Shown here piece by piece: positions 16,807-25,058 of a stretch of 64,000 nt of DNA. The notes under the pieces are model-generated. The model was given only the letters and a program-made list of their open reading frames with translations. It had not been told where the DNA came from and ran no database searches. Positions within the stretch are counted from its first letter, which is position 1. Every line of letters begins with the position of its first letter. The translations under genes and the position numbers were made by a program. This stretch comes from Prado023 sp039812125 (GTDB taxonomy: Bacteria; Actinomycetota; Actinomycetes; S36-B12; CAIYMF01), in NCBI GenBank assembly GCA_039812125.1, contig JBDHZV010000001.1:1-64000 (forward strand), read 5' to 3'.

Positions 16807-17705
16807 CAGCCCCGCTCAGCCAGGCGATGCGGCTGCGGGATCTCCTCGACGTTGATCCCCACCATGGCCTCGCCGAGGCCTCGCGACACCTTGGCGATGA
16901 CCGCCGGGTCGTTGTAGTGCAGAGTGGCCTGCACGATCGCGTTCGCGCGCTGCGCCGGGTTGCCGGACTTGAAGATGCCCGAACCCACGAAGACCCCGTC
17001 GGCGCCCAGCTGCATCATCATCGCGGCGTCCGCGGGGGTGGCGATGCCACCGGCCGTGAACAGAACGACCGGCAGGGCACCGCGCTCGGCGACCTCCTTG
17101 ACCAGCTCGTACGGGGCCTGCAGCTCCTTGGCGGCCACGTACAGCTCGTCCGGGCTCAGCGAGGACAGCCGGCGGATCTCGCCGCGGATCGCGCGCATGT
17201 GGGTGGTGGCGTTGGAGACGTCACCGGTGCCGGCCTCGCCCTTCGAGCGGATCATGGCCGCGCCCTCGGTGATCCGGCGCAGTGCCTCGCCGAGGTTGGT
17301 GGCACCGCACACGAACGGCACCGTGAACGCCCACTTGTCGATGTGGTGGGCGTAGTCGGCCGGGGTCAGCACCTCGGACTCGTCGATGTAGTCGACGCCG
17401 AGGGCCTCGAGGACCTGGGCCTCGACGAAGTGCCCGATGCGGGCCTTGGCCATCACCGGGATGGAGACCGCGTCGATGATCCCCTCGATCATGTCCGGGT
17501 CGCTCATCCGGGAGACCCCGCCCTGGGCGCGGATGTCGGCGGGCACCCGCTCGAGCGCCATCACCGCGACGGCACCGGCGTCCTCGGCGATCCGGGCCTG
17601 CTCCGGGGTGACGACATCCATGATCACCCCGCCCTTGAGCATCTCGGCCATGCCGCGCTTCACGCGGTCGGTGCCCACGGCGGTCGTCTGGGGTGTTGAG
17701 GTCAC
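16803..17705 (-). CDS. pdxS: Pyridoxal 5'-phosphate synthase subunit PdxS
   Basis: 300-residue TIM-barrel synthase that makes PLP from ribose 5-phosphate, glyceraldehyde 3-phosphate and ammonia. The catalytic lysines are in VMAKARIGH and MIRSKGEAGTG. The GTG at 17705 is chosen over the GTG at 17720 because AGGAG lies between them, 6 nt before the former. A -10 box is present at 17739-17744. PLP is the cofactor of GcvP, also in this window. Confidence 0.97.
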   Translation of the reverse strand: MTSTPQTTAVGTDRVKRGMAEMLKGGVIMDVVTPEQARIAEDAGAVAVMALERVPADIRAQGGVSRMSDPDMIEGIIDAVSIPVMAKARIGHFVEAQVLEALGVDYIDESEVLTPADYAHHIDKWAFTVPFVCGATNLGEALRRITEGAAMIRSKGEAGTGDVSNATTHMRAIRGEIRRLSSLSPDELYVAAKELQAPYELVKEVAERGALPVVLFTAGGIATPADAAMMMQLGADGVFVGSGIFKSGNPAQRANAIVQATLHYNDPAVIAKVSRGLGEAMVGINVEEIPQPHRLAERGW

Positions 17706-17738
17706 GGGTTGCTCCTGCACGATCGGGACGATGGTCCT

Positions 17739-17744
17739 AGGTTA
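17739..17744 (-). promoter_or_regulatory. Putative -10 box for pdxST
   Basis: TAACCT on the minus strand, placing the transcription start near 17732, about 27 nt before the pdxS GTG. Confidence 0.45.
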
Positions 17745-17779
17745 CGGCCCCGGACTCGCGCCCGCGAAACGCCCGGTGA

Positions 17780-18799
17780 CTACTTGACGATGGTCACCTT
17801 GCGGGTCTTGTCCATCAGCACGATCCACACCTGACCGGGGTCCAGCGCGATCGGGGAGCCGTCGGTGCGGGTGTAGGTGGTGGACTGGGCCGCGCTGGTG
17901 CGGCTCCACTCGATCTTGTACGCCCGGCCGTTGCGCAGCACCAGGCCCTTGCCGGACCCGGTCTGGATCGGCAGCGGCGTGCGACCCCCGAACTTGTCGC
18001 CGTACCCGGAGTCGACCTCCTTGACGTACTGCACGATCACGCTGGTGGCCCGCTCCACGTACGGGGGGTCCACGTCGCGCGACCGGGAGCCGTTCAACCA
18101 CACGTCGTAGGCGCCGGCCTTGGAGTTCCACCGGAACTGCACGGTCGAGTAGGGCCAGCGGGCGGTCACGTTCCGCGCGCGCGACCCGCCCTCGGGCCTG
18201 GCGTCGTCGAAGGTCAGTCCCATGTCCTTCGAGGTGGCCACGTCGGTGCCGGCCGACTTCAGCATCGCCTTCGGGTTGGCCATCAGGTTGACGGGGGCGT
18301 ACCGGCCGCGCTCGCGGGTGAACCCGGGGCTGCCGAGGTCCTCGGAGAACAGGATGAAGTCGCTGGCCTTGAGCCGGGGCCAGAGCTTCTGCTGGGCTCC
18401 GGAGAACGCGAAGGCGATGGAGCCGTAGGGCGCCAGCATGCTCAGGTCGCCGATCCGGGCGCTGCGCACGGGGCCGACCACGGTGGGGACGTCGGTGGAG
18501 AACACCGCGGCCAGGCGGGTCAGGCCCCACTCCACCGGCTCGACGTAGACGATGTCGGCAGACGGCAGGCCGCGGTGCGGCTGGGCCGGGCGGGTGTTGT
18601 CGACCTTCACCACGATGACCGGCGTGTCGACCCCGCCCTCGCGGCCCGACAGCGGGGACGTGGTCGGCTCGGGGCTGGGGGTGGGCGTCGGCGACGGGCT
18701 GGATGTCGTGGCGGTCGCGGCGGGGACCTGGTCATCCGGCTGCCCGGTGCACGCGGCCAGCGCGGCGGCGCAGGCCAGAACGGCGATGAGGCGGCGCAT
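17780..18799 (-). CDS. DUF3048 lipoprotein (YerB-like)
   Basis: 339-residue predicted lipoprotein. The signal peptide MRRLIAVLACAAALAAC ends in a lipobox with Cys17. A Thr/Ser/Pro linker (about 27-50) precedes two DUF3048 lobes with VVKVDNTRPAQPHRGL and GPVRSARIGDL. The family function is unknown; Bacillus YerB is the best-known relative. The ATG stands 6 nt after the -10 box TACGGT with no ribosome binding site, so a leaderless mRNA is likely. Confidence 0.87.
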   Translation of the reverse strand: MRRLIAVLACAAALAACTGQPDDQVPAATATTSSPSPTPTPSPEPTTSPLSGREGGVDTPVIVVKVDNTRPAQPHRGLPSADIVYVEPVEWGLTRLAAVFSTDVPTVVGPVRSARIGDLSMLAPYGSIAFAFSGAQQKLWPRLKASDFILFSEDLGSPGFTRERGRYAPVNLMANPKAMLKSAGTDVATSKDMGLTFDDARPEGGSRARNVTARWPYSTVQFRWNSKAGAYDVWLNGSRSRDVDPPYVERATSVIVQYVKEVDSGYGDKFGGRTPLPIQTGSGKGLVLRNGRAYKIEWSRTSAAQSTTYTRTDGSPIALDPGQVWIVLMDKTRKVTIVK

Positions 18800-18805
18800 G
18801 TGGCC

Positions 18806-18811
18806 ACCGTA
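18806..18811 (-). promoter_or_regulatory. -10 box of a leaderless gene (DUF3048)
   Basis: TACGGT on the minus strand, exactly 6 nt before the ATG at 18799, so transcription should start at or next to the start codon. Confidence 0.55.
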
Positions 18812-18815
18812 GCCC

Positions 18816-19367
18816 CTACAGGACCAGCAGTTGCGGCGGCTCGTCGTCCATCTCCATGGTGGCGGGCTGCGGTGCGTACCCGGCCAGCCGGAACCACCGG
18901 ACCAGCCGCCCCGAGCGCAGCAGCCGCGCGGCCTGGACGCCGTCGTTGAGGAACCTGCGGGCCAGCGCCACCTGGGTGCACGCCGATCCCAGGTCGTCCA
19001 GCAGCTCCTGGCCCTCCGGGCTGGCGCGCAGGCCGGCGACGGCGTCCGGGTCGGAGAACACCTCGCGCAGGTCCCGGGACAGCTCGGACTCGGCGACGCT
19101 GCGCTCGACCGGGTCGGCGGGGTCGGCGTTGCGGGAGTGGGAGGCCGCCTGCGCCAGCACGATCGACGAGGCCGGGTCGATCAGGCCGGAGGTGGCCACC
19201 GCCTCGACGGCGCGCGCCCGGCGCAGCAGCTGGGCGTCGAGGGTGGCTCGGGACAGCTCGATGCGGTGGTGCAGCCGGTCGATCCGCCCGGCCAGGGCAG
19301 TCAGCCGCCACACGATCCACGCGACGACCAGCAGGATCAGCAGCAGCCAGCCGAGGTCGACCTTCAT
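18816..19367 (-). CDS. Small membrane-anchored protein, LemA-like
   Basis: 183-residue protein with one N-terminal transmembrane helix (about residues 5-24) and a helical cytoplasmic part. The stretch DRLHHRIELSRATLDAQLLR (about 30-49) resembles the start of LemA-family helical bundles, but the match is weak. GGAGGG precedes the ATG. It lies between pimA and the DUF3048 gene, near membrane lipid genes. Function not recognised. Confidence 0.7.
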   Translation of the reverse strand: MKVDLGWLLLILLVVAWIVWRLTALAGRIDRLHHRIELSRATLDAQLLRRARAVEAVATSGLIDPASSIVLAQAASHSRNADPADPVERSVAESELSRDLREVFSDPDAVAGLRASPEGQELLDDLGSACTQVALARRFLNDGVQAARLLRSGRLVRWFRLAGYAPQPATMEMDDEPPQLLVL

Positions 19368-19398
19368 CGACGATCCCCTCCCGTGGCGCGCCCGGCGG

Positions 19399-20586
19399 TC
19401 ATGAGGTCGATCCCCGACCGGGCCGCCACACCGGCAGCCGTCCCCAGACCTGGCCGGACAGGTCGGCGGTCACCTTCTCGTTGCCGGGCGTGACGCTGGT
19501 GTAGACCTCCAGGACCCGACGGGCCACGGTGGCCCAGTCGAACTGCGCGGAGCGGGCCAGCCCCGCCGTGCGCAGCCGGGCGCGGCGGGCGGGGTCGGCC
19601 AGCAGCCCGGCGAGCTGCTCGGCCAGGTCGACCGGGTCCTCGTTGCGGAAGTGCACCCCCGCCCGGCCCTCGTCGAGCACGCGCTGGAAGGCCTCGATGT
19701 CGCTGGCCAGCACCGGCGTCCCCGCGGCCATCGCCTCCAGCAGGATGATGCCGAACGACTCGCCGCCGTTGTTGGGCGCGACGTAGACGTCGGCCGAGCG
19801 CAGCGCCCGGGCCTTGTCCTCCTGGCTGACCAGGCCCAGGAACGTGACGCGGCCGGCGACCTCGGGGGACAGTCCCGCCCGGACCGACGCCACATCACCC
19901 GGGCCAGCCACGAGCAGGTGCACGTCCGGGTGGGTCCGGGCGACCAGCGGGAGGGCCTCGAGCAGGTACGGCAGCCCCTTGCGCGGCTCGTCGATGCGCC
20001 CCAGGAACATCACGGTGTCGGTGCCCCGGGACCGCCCGGGCAGCGGCTCGTCGCCCGCGTAGAGGCTGCAGTCGACACCGTTGGGGATCAGCACGGCGTC
20101 CCCACCGGTGTACTCGACCAGTGACCGGCGGGCGTACTCGCTGACCGCGATCCGGGCGCGGATCTTCTCCATGGCGCTGCGGGCGATCGGGGCCATGGCG
20201 TTGAGGTCACGACGCGAGGACCGCAGGCTGGAGTGCCACGTGGCGACCACCGGCCCGTCGGCCACCCAGACCGAGAGGATCGACAGCGTCGGCCCGGCGG
20301 GCTCGTGGACGTGCAGGATGTCGAAGTCGCCGTCCTTGATCCACCGCCGGGCCCGCGCGGCGGCCCCCGGCCCGAAGTTGATCTTGGCGACCGAGCCGTT
20401 GGAGGCGATCGAGACCGGCCGCCCCCCGCTGGTCACGAACTCCGGCAGCGTGCTGTCGTCCTCGGCGGGGGCCAGGATGGCGGCCTCGTGCCCCAGGCGC
20501 ATGAGGGCCAGGCGCAGGTCGTGGATGTGCGCCGACACCCCGCCGGGGGTGTCCCAGGCGTAGGGGCACACCAGGCCGACGCGCAT
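19399..20586 (-). CDS. pimA: Phosphatidyl-myo-inositol mannosyltransferase PimA
   Basis: 395-residue GT4 glycosyltransferase that adds the first mannose from GDP-mannose to phosphatidylinositol on the cytoplasmic membrane face. The N-terminus MRVGLVCPYAWDTPGGV and the retaining GT4 EX7E motif (ESFGIILLEAMAAGTPV, near residue 275) are clear. The ATG overlaps the patA stop by one base (TGATG). The order pgsA-patA-pimA is the classic PIM operon. The long open frame upstream of the ATG is the patA shadow. Confidence 0.95.
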   Translation of the reverse strand: MRVGLVCPYAWDTPGGVSAHIHDLRLALMRLGHEAAILAPAEDDSTLPEFVTSGGRPVSIASNGSVAKINFGPGAAARARRWIKDGDFDILHVHEPAGPTLSILSVWVADGPVVATWHSSLRSSRRDLNAMAPIARSAMEKIRARIAVSEYARRSLVEYTGGDAVLIPNGVDCSLYAGDEPLPGRSRGTDTVMFLGRIDEPRKGLPYLLEALPLVARTHPDVHLLVAGPGDVASVRAGLSPEVAGRVTFLGLVSQEDKARALRSADVYVAPNNGGESFGIILLEAMAAGTPVLASDIEAFQRVLDEGRAGVHFRNEDPVDLAEQLAGLLADPARRARLRTAGLARSAQFDWATVARRVLEVYTSVTPGNEKVTADLSGQVWGRLPVWRPGRGSTS

Positions 20587-21500
20587 CAGGCCCCCTCGGC
20601 GTCCCGTGCGGCCAGCCGCGCCGGGTCGAGGTCGGCCAGCCACAGCCGCTGCAGCATGTGCCAGTCGGTCGGGTGGGCGGCCAGCCCGGCCTCGAACGCG
20701 GTGGCGATCGCCTGGGTCACCGCTGCGATCCGGGACCGCCGGTCCCCCTCGGTGGGCACCTCGACCGGCGGGCCCACCTGCCCGGCGTTGACGTCGCCGT
20801 CGCGGAACAGCACGGTGGGGCGGACCGCGGCACCGGTGTCGATGGCCAGGGCCGCCGGTCCGGCGGGGAACCGTGCCCGCTCCCCGAAGAAGGTCACGTC
20901 CACGCCGCGGGCCGACAGGTCCCGGTCGGCCAGCAGCGCGACCAGGCCGCCGCCGGAGGCGGCCTGCGCCAGCCGCTCGTACACGCCGTCGTCGCCCAGC
21001 CCGAGGATCCGCATGCCCAGGCTGGTCCGGAATCCGACGAATGCCTCGTAGAGGCGCTCGGGCTCCAGCCGCTCGGCCACCGTGGTGACCGGCGCGACCC
21101 GGGCCGACACCATGGCACCGGCGTGGTCCCAGTTGCCGGCGTGCGGCAGGGCCAGCACCACCCCCCGGCCGGAGTCGAGGTCCGCGGCCGCCTGGTCGAG
21201 GCCGCGCAGGTCGAACGCGTCGATGCGCCCGGCGTCCCAGCCGGGCAGCCGGAACGCGTCGCACCAGTAGCGCATGTAGGAGCGCACGCCCTCCCGGGAG
21301 ACCTCCCGGAGCTGCTCGGGGGGCACCGGGCCCAGCACGCGGGCGAGGTTGGCCTCGAGCCGGCGCACACCCGAACCCCGGGAGCGCCACTGCTGGTCGG
21401 CGATCCGGTCGAACAGGGCGTAGGCGGAGCGCTCGGGCATCCGGCGCACCGCCGACCACCCGGTGGCGTAGGCCAGGTACACGGCCTGATCACGCAGCAT
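20586..21500 (-). CDS. patA: Phosphatidylinositol mannoside acyltransferase PatA
   Basis: 304-residue LPLAT-family acyltransferase, the homologue of Rv2611c, that acylates the mannose of PIM. The catalytic HX4D motif is HAGNWD near residue 123. It starts MLRDQAVYLAYATGW with an amphipathic segment. The ATG overlaps the pgsA stop by one base. Confidence 0.93.
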   Translation of the reverse strand: MLRDQAVYLAYATGWSAVRRMPERSAYALFDRIADQQWRSRGSGVRRLEANLARVLGPVPPEQLREVSREGVRSYMRYWCDAFRLPGWDAGRIDAFDLRGLDQAAADLDSGRGVVLALPHAGNWDHAGAMVSARVAPVTTVAERLEPERLYEAFVGFRTSLGMRILGLGDDGVYERLAQAASGGGLVALLADRDLSARGVDVTFFGERARFPAGPAALAIDTGAAVRPTVLFRDGDVNAGQVGPPVEVPTEGDRRSRIAAVTQAIATAFEAGLAAHPTDWHMLQRLWLADLDPARLAARDAEGA

Positions 21501-22162
21501 CAGCTCACCGGGTCCTGCGGGTCGGGGGCGGCCCCGTCCGGGGCGGATCGGTCCGGGGCCGGCGGGCGCAGCTGCTGGCGCACCACCCGCGCCCGCTGGC
21601 CGATCGTGACCAGGGTGAGCACGGCCAGCACACCGAGCGCGACCGGGAGGGCCCCGGTCACCCCGAGCCCCTCGAGCAGGGCCGCGGCAAGCCCGACGAT
21701 CAGCCGCTCGGCCCGCTCGGCGATGCCCACGTTCGCGTGCGCCCCGACCGACTCGGCCCGGGCCTTGGCGTAGCTGATGACGGCACCGCCCACCAGGCAG
21801 ACCCAGGCGAACCCGGTCGTCCACGGCATCTGGTTCCAGGCCGCCCAGATCAGCAGCCCCCCGAAGATGGCGCCGTCGCCGACCCGGTCCAGCGTCGAGT
21901 CCAGCCATGCCCCCCAGGGGCCCTGCCGACCGGACATCCGCGCCATGGTCCCGTCGAGCAGGTCCGAGAGGATGACCAACAGGATCACGAGCACGCCGAC
22001 GACGAACTGGCCCCGGGGGAAGAACACCAGGGCACCGACCACCGTGGCGGCCGTGCCGAAGTAGGTCACCATGTCGGGCGTCACCCCGACGCGCAGCAGC
22101 GCGCGTGCGATGGGGGTCACGACCGGGGCGATGAACCCCCTGGCCTCGGCGTTGTTGAGCAT
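21500..22162 (-). CDS. pgsA: Phosphatidylinositol phosphate synthase
   Basis: 220-residue CDP-alcohol phosphatidyltransferase that joins CDP-diacylglycerol and inositol 1-phosphate. The family motif is complete: DGTMAR at about 69-74 followed by GAWLDSTLD. About six membrane helices are visible, and the C-terminus is Pro/Asp-rich. The ATG is 7 nt from a TACGAT -10 box and lacks a ribosome binding site, so the operon may be leaderless. In mycobacteria thrS and a HIT gene lie upstream; here the neighbour is divergent EF-G2. Confidence 0.93.
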   Translation of the reverse strand: MLNNAEARGFIAPVVTPIARALLRVGVTPDMVTYFGTAATVVGALVFFPRGQFVVGVLVILLVILSDLLDGTMARMSGRQGPWGAWLDSTLDRVGDGAIFGGLLIWAAWNQMPWTTGFAWVCLVGGAVISYAKARAESVGAHANVGIAERAERLIVGLAAALLEGLGVTGALPVALGVLAVLTLVTIGQRARVVRQQLRPPAPDRSAPDGAAPDPQDPVS

Positions 22163-22169
22163 CGGTGCG

Positions 22170-22175
22170 ATCGTA
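22170..22175 (-). promoter_or_regulatory. -10 box of a leaderless operon (pgsA-patA-pimA)
   Basis: TACGAT on the minus strand, 7 nt before the pgsA ATG. Confidence 0.5.
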
Positions 22176-22224
22176 GCGAGAAACTGCGACCCGGTGGCGA
22201 GGCGCGAGGGCGCTCTTGCAACGC

Positions 22225-22230
22225 TAGCCT
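22225..22230 (+). promoter_or_regulatory. Putative -10 box for EF-G2 gene
   Basis: TAGCCT, placing the transcription start near 22237 and leaving about 25 nt of leader with AAAGGG 6 nt before the ATG. Confidence 0.45.
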
Positions 22231-22261
22231 CCGAAACAACCCCGCAACGAAAGGGCAGCCC

Positions 22262-24412
22262 ATGGCTCAGTCGAATCCCGGGGGTGGTGGTCCGGTCGCC
22301 GTGCCGGCCAGCCCCGCCGACATCCGCAACGTGGTCCTGGTCGGACCGTCCGGCGCGGGCAAGACGACGCTGCTCGAGGCCATGCTGGCCGGCACCGGCA
22401 CGATCCCCCGGGCGGGACGCACGACCGAGGGCACCACGGTGTCCGACTTCGACGAGGCCGAGGTCCGCCAGCAGCGCTCGGTGGGCCTGGCGCTGGCGCC
22501 GGTCGTGGTCGACGGGGTCAAGATCAACTTCCTGGACACCCCGGGCTACGCCGACTTCGTCGGTGACCTGCGGGCGGGCCTGCGGGCTGCCGACGCTGCC
22601 CTGTTCGTGGTGTCGGCCGTCGACGGGATCGACGGCGGCACCCAGATGCTCTGGGAGGAGTGCGCGGCCGTCGGGATGCCCCGGGCGGTCGTGGTCACCC
22701 GGCTGGACCACCCCCGGGCCGACTTCGACGAGCTGGTGGCCGTGTGCCAGCGCGTGTTCGGCGAGGCGGTGATGCCGCTGATGCTGCCGATGCTGGCCGA
22801 CGACGGCACCCCCGCCGGCTTCATCGACCTGATCTCCGAGCGGGTCCACGACTACTCCAGCGGCGCGCGGGTCGACCGTGACCCGGAGCCCGAGCACGTC
22901 GAGCTGATCGAGGGCACCCGATCGTCACTGATCGAGGGCATCATCGCCGAGAGCGAGGACGAGTCCCTCATGGACCGCTACCTCGAGGGCGAGCACATCG
23001 ACGTCGAGACGCTGGTCACCGACCTGGAGAAGGCGGTCGCCCGCGGCTCGTTCCACCCGGTCCTGGGCACGGCGGTGGAGCTGCGCGGGCTGGGCACCGC
23101 CGAGGTGCTCGACCTGGTCCGCCGGGCCTTCCCCTCCCCGCTGGAGCACCCGCTGCCCCCGGTCACGACCCCGGACGGCACGCCGCGCGGCCCGTTGTCG
23201 TGCGACGCCTCCGGGCCGCTGTGCGCCGAGGTCGTCAAGACCACGACCGACCCCTACGTCGGCCGGCTGTCGCTGGTGCGGGTGTTCTCCGGGCGCCTCA
23301 CGCCCGACATGGTCCTGCACGTGTCCGGCCACTTCGCCGCCGGGCGCGGCCATGAGGACCACGACGTCGACGAGCGCGTCGGCGCGCTGTCCAGCCCGCT
23401 GGGCAAGACCCAGCGCAGCATCGACGCCGGGGTCGCCGGCGACATCGTCGCGGTGGCCAAGCTCACCCGCGCCGAGACCGGCGACACGCTCTCGGACAAG
23501 GACGCGCCGCTGCTGATGGAGTCGTGGGTCATGCCCGACCCGCTGCTGCCGGTCGCGATCGTGGCCAAGTCGAAGGCCGACGAGGACAAGCTCGGGCAGG
23601 CACTGGGCCGGTTGGTCGCCGAGGACGCCACCATGCGGCTGGACCGCAACGCCGAGACCGGCCAGCTCGTGCTGTGGTGCATGGGCGAGGCGCACGTGGA
23701 CGTCCTGATGGATCGCCTGCGCAACCGGTACGGCGTGGCCGTGGCAGCCGAGGAGCTGCGGGTGTCCCTGCGTGAGACGTTCGCGTCCTCGGCCAAGGGC
23801 CACGGCCGCCACGTCAAGCAGTCCGGCGGGCACGGCCAGTACGCGGTGTGCGACATCCAGGTGGACCCGCTGCCCTCCGGGTCGGGGTTCGAGTTCGTCG
23901 ACCAGGTGGTCGGCGGCTCCGTTCCCCGGCAGTTCATCCCGTCGGTCGAGAAGGGCGTCCGGGCCCAGATGGAGCGCGGCGTGGTGGCGGGCTACCCGGT
24001 GGTGGACATCCGGGTGACCCTCTTCGACGGCAAGGCCCACTCCGTGGACTCCTCGGACATGGCCTTCCAGATGGCGGGGTCGCTCGGCCTGAAGGAGGCC
24101 GCTGCCGCCGCCCAGATCTCGATGCTGGAGCCGGTCTCGTCGATCAGCGTGCTGGTCTCCGACGAGTACGTGGGCGCGGTCATGGGCGACCTGTCCGGTC
24201 GGCGCGGGCGGGTCTCGGGCAGCGAGCCGGCCGGCACCGGCCGCACCGTCATCCGGGCCGACGTCCCCGAGCTGGAACTGACCCGGTACGCCGTCGAGCT
24301 GCGCTCGCTCTCGCACGGGACGGGCACCTTCACGAGGACCTACATCGGTCACGAGCCCATGCCGGCCCAGATCGCGCGCAAGGTCATCGAGGCCGCCACC
24401 GCGAAGGGCTGA
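22262..24412 (+). CDS. fusA2: Elongation factor G-like protein EF-G2
   Basis: 716-residue translational GTPase of the EF-G2 branch (Rv0120c-like). G1 is GPSGAGKT near residue 30 and G3 is DTPGY instead of the usual DTPGH. G4 reads TRLD where canonical EF-G has NKxD, so guanine specificity may be relaxed or altered. Domains II to V follow to the C-terminus (GHGRHVKQSGGHGQYA and YIGHEPMPAQIA). EF-G2 proteins are not the main translocase and their role is unclear. The ATG has AAAGGG upstream. A strong terminator follows. Confidence 0.92.
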   Translation: MAQSNPGGGGPVAVPASPADIRNVVLVGPSGAGKTTLLEAMLAGTGTIPRAGRTTEGTTVSDFDEAEVRQQRSVGLALAPVVVDGVKINFLDTPGYADFVGDLRAGLRAADAALFVVSAVDGIDGGTQMLWEECAAVGMPRAVVVTRLDHPRADFDELVAVCQRVFGEAVMPLMLPMLADDGTPAGFIDLISERVHDYSSGARVDRDPEPEHVELIEGTRSSLIEGIIAESEDESLMDRYLEGEHIDVETLVTDLEKAVARGSFHPVLGTAVELRGLGTAEVLDLVRRAFPSPLEHPLPPVTTPDGTPRGPLSCDASGPLCAEVVKTTTDPYVGRLSLVRVFSGRLTPDMVLHVSGHFAAGRGHEDHDVDERVGALSSPLGKTQRSIDAGVAGDIVAVAKLTRAETGDTLSDKDAPLLMESWVMPDPLLPVAIVAKSKADEDKLGQALGRLVAEDATMRLDRNAETGQLVLWCMGEAHVDVLMDRLRNRYGVAVAAEELRVSLRETFASSAKGHGRHVKQSGGHGQYAVCDIQVDPLPSGSGFEFVDQVVGGSVPRQFIPSVEKGVRAQMERGVVAGYPVVDIRVTLFDGKAHSVDSSDMAFQMAGSLGLKEAAAAAQISMLEPVSSISVLVSDEYVGAVMGDLSGRRGRVSGSEPAGTGRTVIRADVPELELTRYAVELRSLSHGTGTFTRTYIGHEPMPAQIARKVIEAATAKG

Positions 24413-24425
24413 CCCGCACCGCAGC

Positions 24426-24464
24426 AGCGACGGCGGGGCCCCGAGGAGGGGTCCCGCCGTCGCT
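24426..24464 (+). terminator. Strong hairpin terminator after EF-G2
   Basis: A 12-bp perfect stem (24426-24437 with 24453-24464, AGCGACGGCGGG and its complement) extends inward by GCCCC/GGGGT to a GAGGA loop. It lies 14 bp past the stop and also faces the convergent thioesterase gene. Confidence 0.8.
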
Positions 24465-24511
24465 GTTCCCAGGCGCTGCGCGGCCATGGCCACCGCGGGC
24501 GCGGCGATGCC

Positions 24512-24964
24512 TCAGGGCCGGCGGTTCGGCCGCAGCGTCCACAGGAAGCTGGCCTCCCCGGTCATGGTCCAGTCCTCCATGGCCAGGGTGACCTCGATGC
24601 GGAACTCGGGTCGCTCGCCGTCCCCCAGCCGCGCCAGGATCTCCTCGGGCGAGTCGTGGAGCAGCGCCTCGGCGTAGAGCGGGCCCATCGCGACCCGTCG
24701 GTACCGGATGGTCGCCTCGACAGCCAGGGGCGTGGCTCGGTCCAGGTGGGGGCCGAAGTTGCCCAGCACGATCGCACCGGTCGCCGACTCCGCCAGGGTG
24801 AACATCGCCCCCGCATGAGGTCCGCCGATGTGGTTGCGGTAGGCGGGATGGTCGGGCAATCGCAGCAGCGCGCGCTGCGGTGCCAGGTCGAGGAACTCCA
24901 GCTGCAGGGTCCCGACCATCGGGACCAGGATCGGCATCTGGGCCACCACGGTGGACAGGTCCAT
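24512..24964 (-). CDS. PaaI/DUF4442-type hotdog thioesterase
   Basis: 150-residue hotdog-fold protein, probably an acyl-CoA thioesterase of unknown substrate. The helix motif GGPHAGAMFTLAESATGA (about 52-69) and the basic VEATIRYRRVA strand are typical. The ATG at 24964 is preferred because the sequence before it does not resemble the family. A TAGCGT -10 box lies 8 nt upstream, which suggests a leaderless or near-leaderless mRNA. Confidence 0.82.
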   Translation of the reverse strand: MDLSTVVAQMPILVPMVGTLQLEFLDLAPQRALLRLPDHPAYRNHIGGPHAGAMFTLAESATGAIVLGNFGPHLDRATPLAVEATIRYRRVAMGPLYAEALLHDSPEEILARLGDGERPEFRIEVTLAMEDWTMTGEASFLWTLRPNRRP

Positions 24965-24972
24965 GTCCTCGC

Positions 24973-24978
24973 ACGCTA
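24973..24978 (-). promoter_or_regulatory. Putative -10 box for thioesterase gene
   Basis: TAGCGT on the minus strand, 8 nt before the ATG at 24964. Confidence 0.4.
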
Positions 24979-25046
24979 CTGATCGCGGCCCCGGGAGTCC
25001 GCACGAGCAGCGTCGTCGGCGGCGCGCGGCTGCCCCCGGCAAGCCC

Positions 25047-25052
25047 TACGGT
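25047..25052 (+). promoter_or_regulatory. -10 box of a leaderless gene (HAD phosphatase)
   Basis: TACGGT exactly 6 nt before the ATG at 25059; no ribosome binding site is present. Confidence 0.55.
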
Positions 25053-25058
25053 CAGGGC

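Noticed and set aside
20587..21459. Apparent N-terminal extension of PimA of nearly 300 residues.
   Set aside because: The region encodes PatA in another frame; PimA proteins begin at MRVGLVCPYAW.
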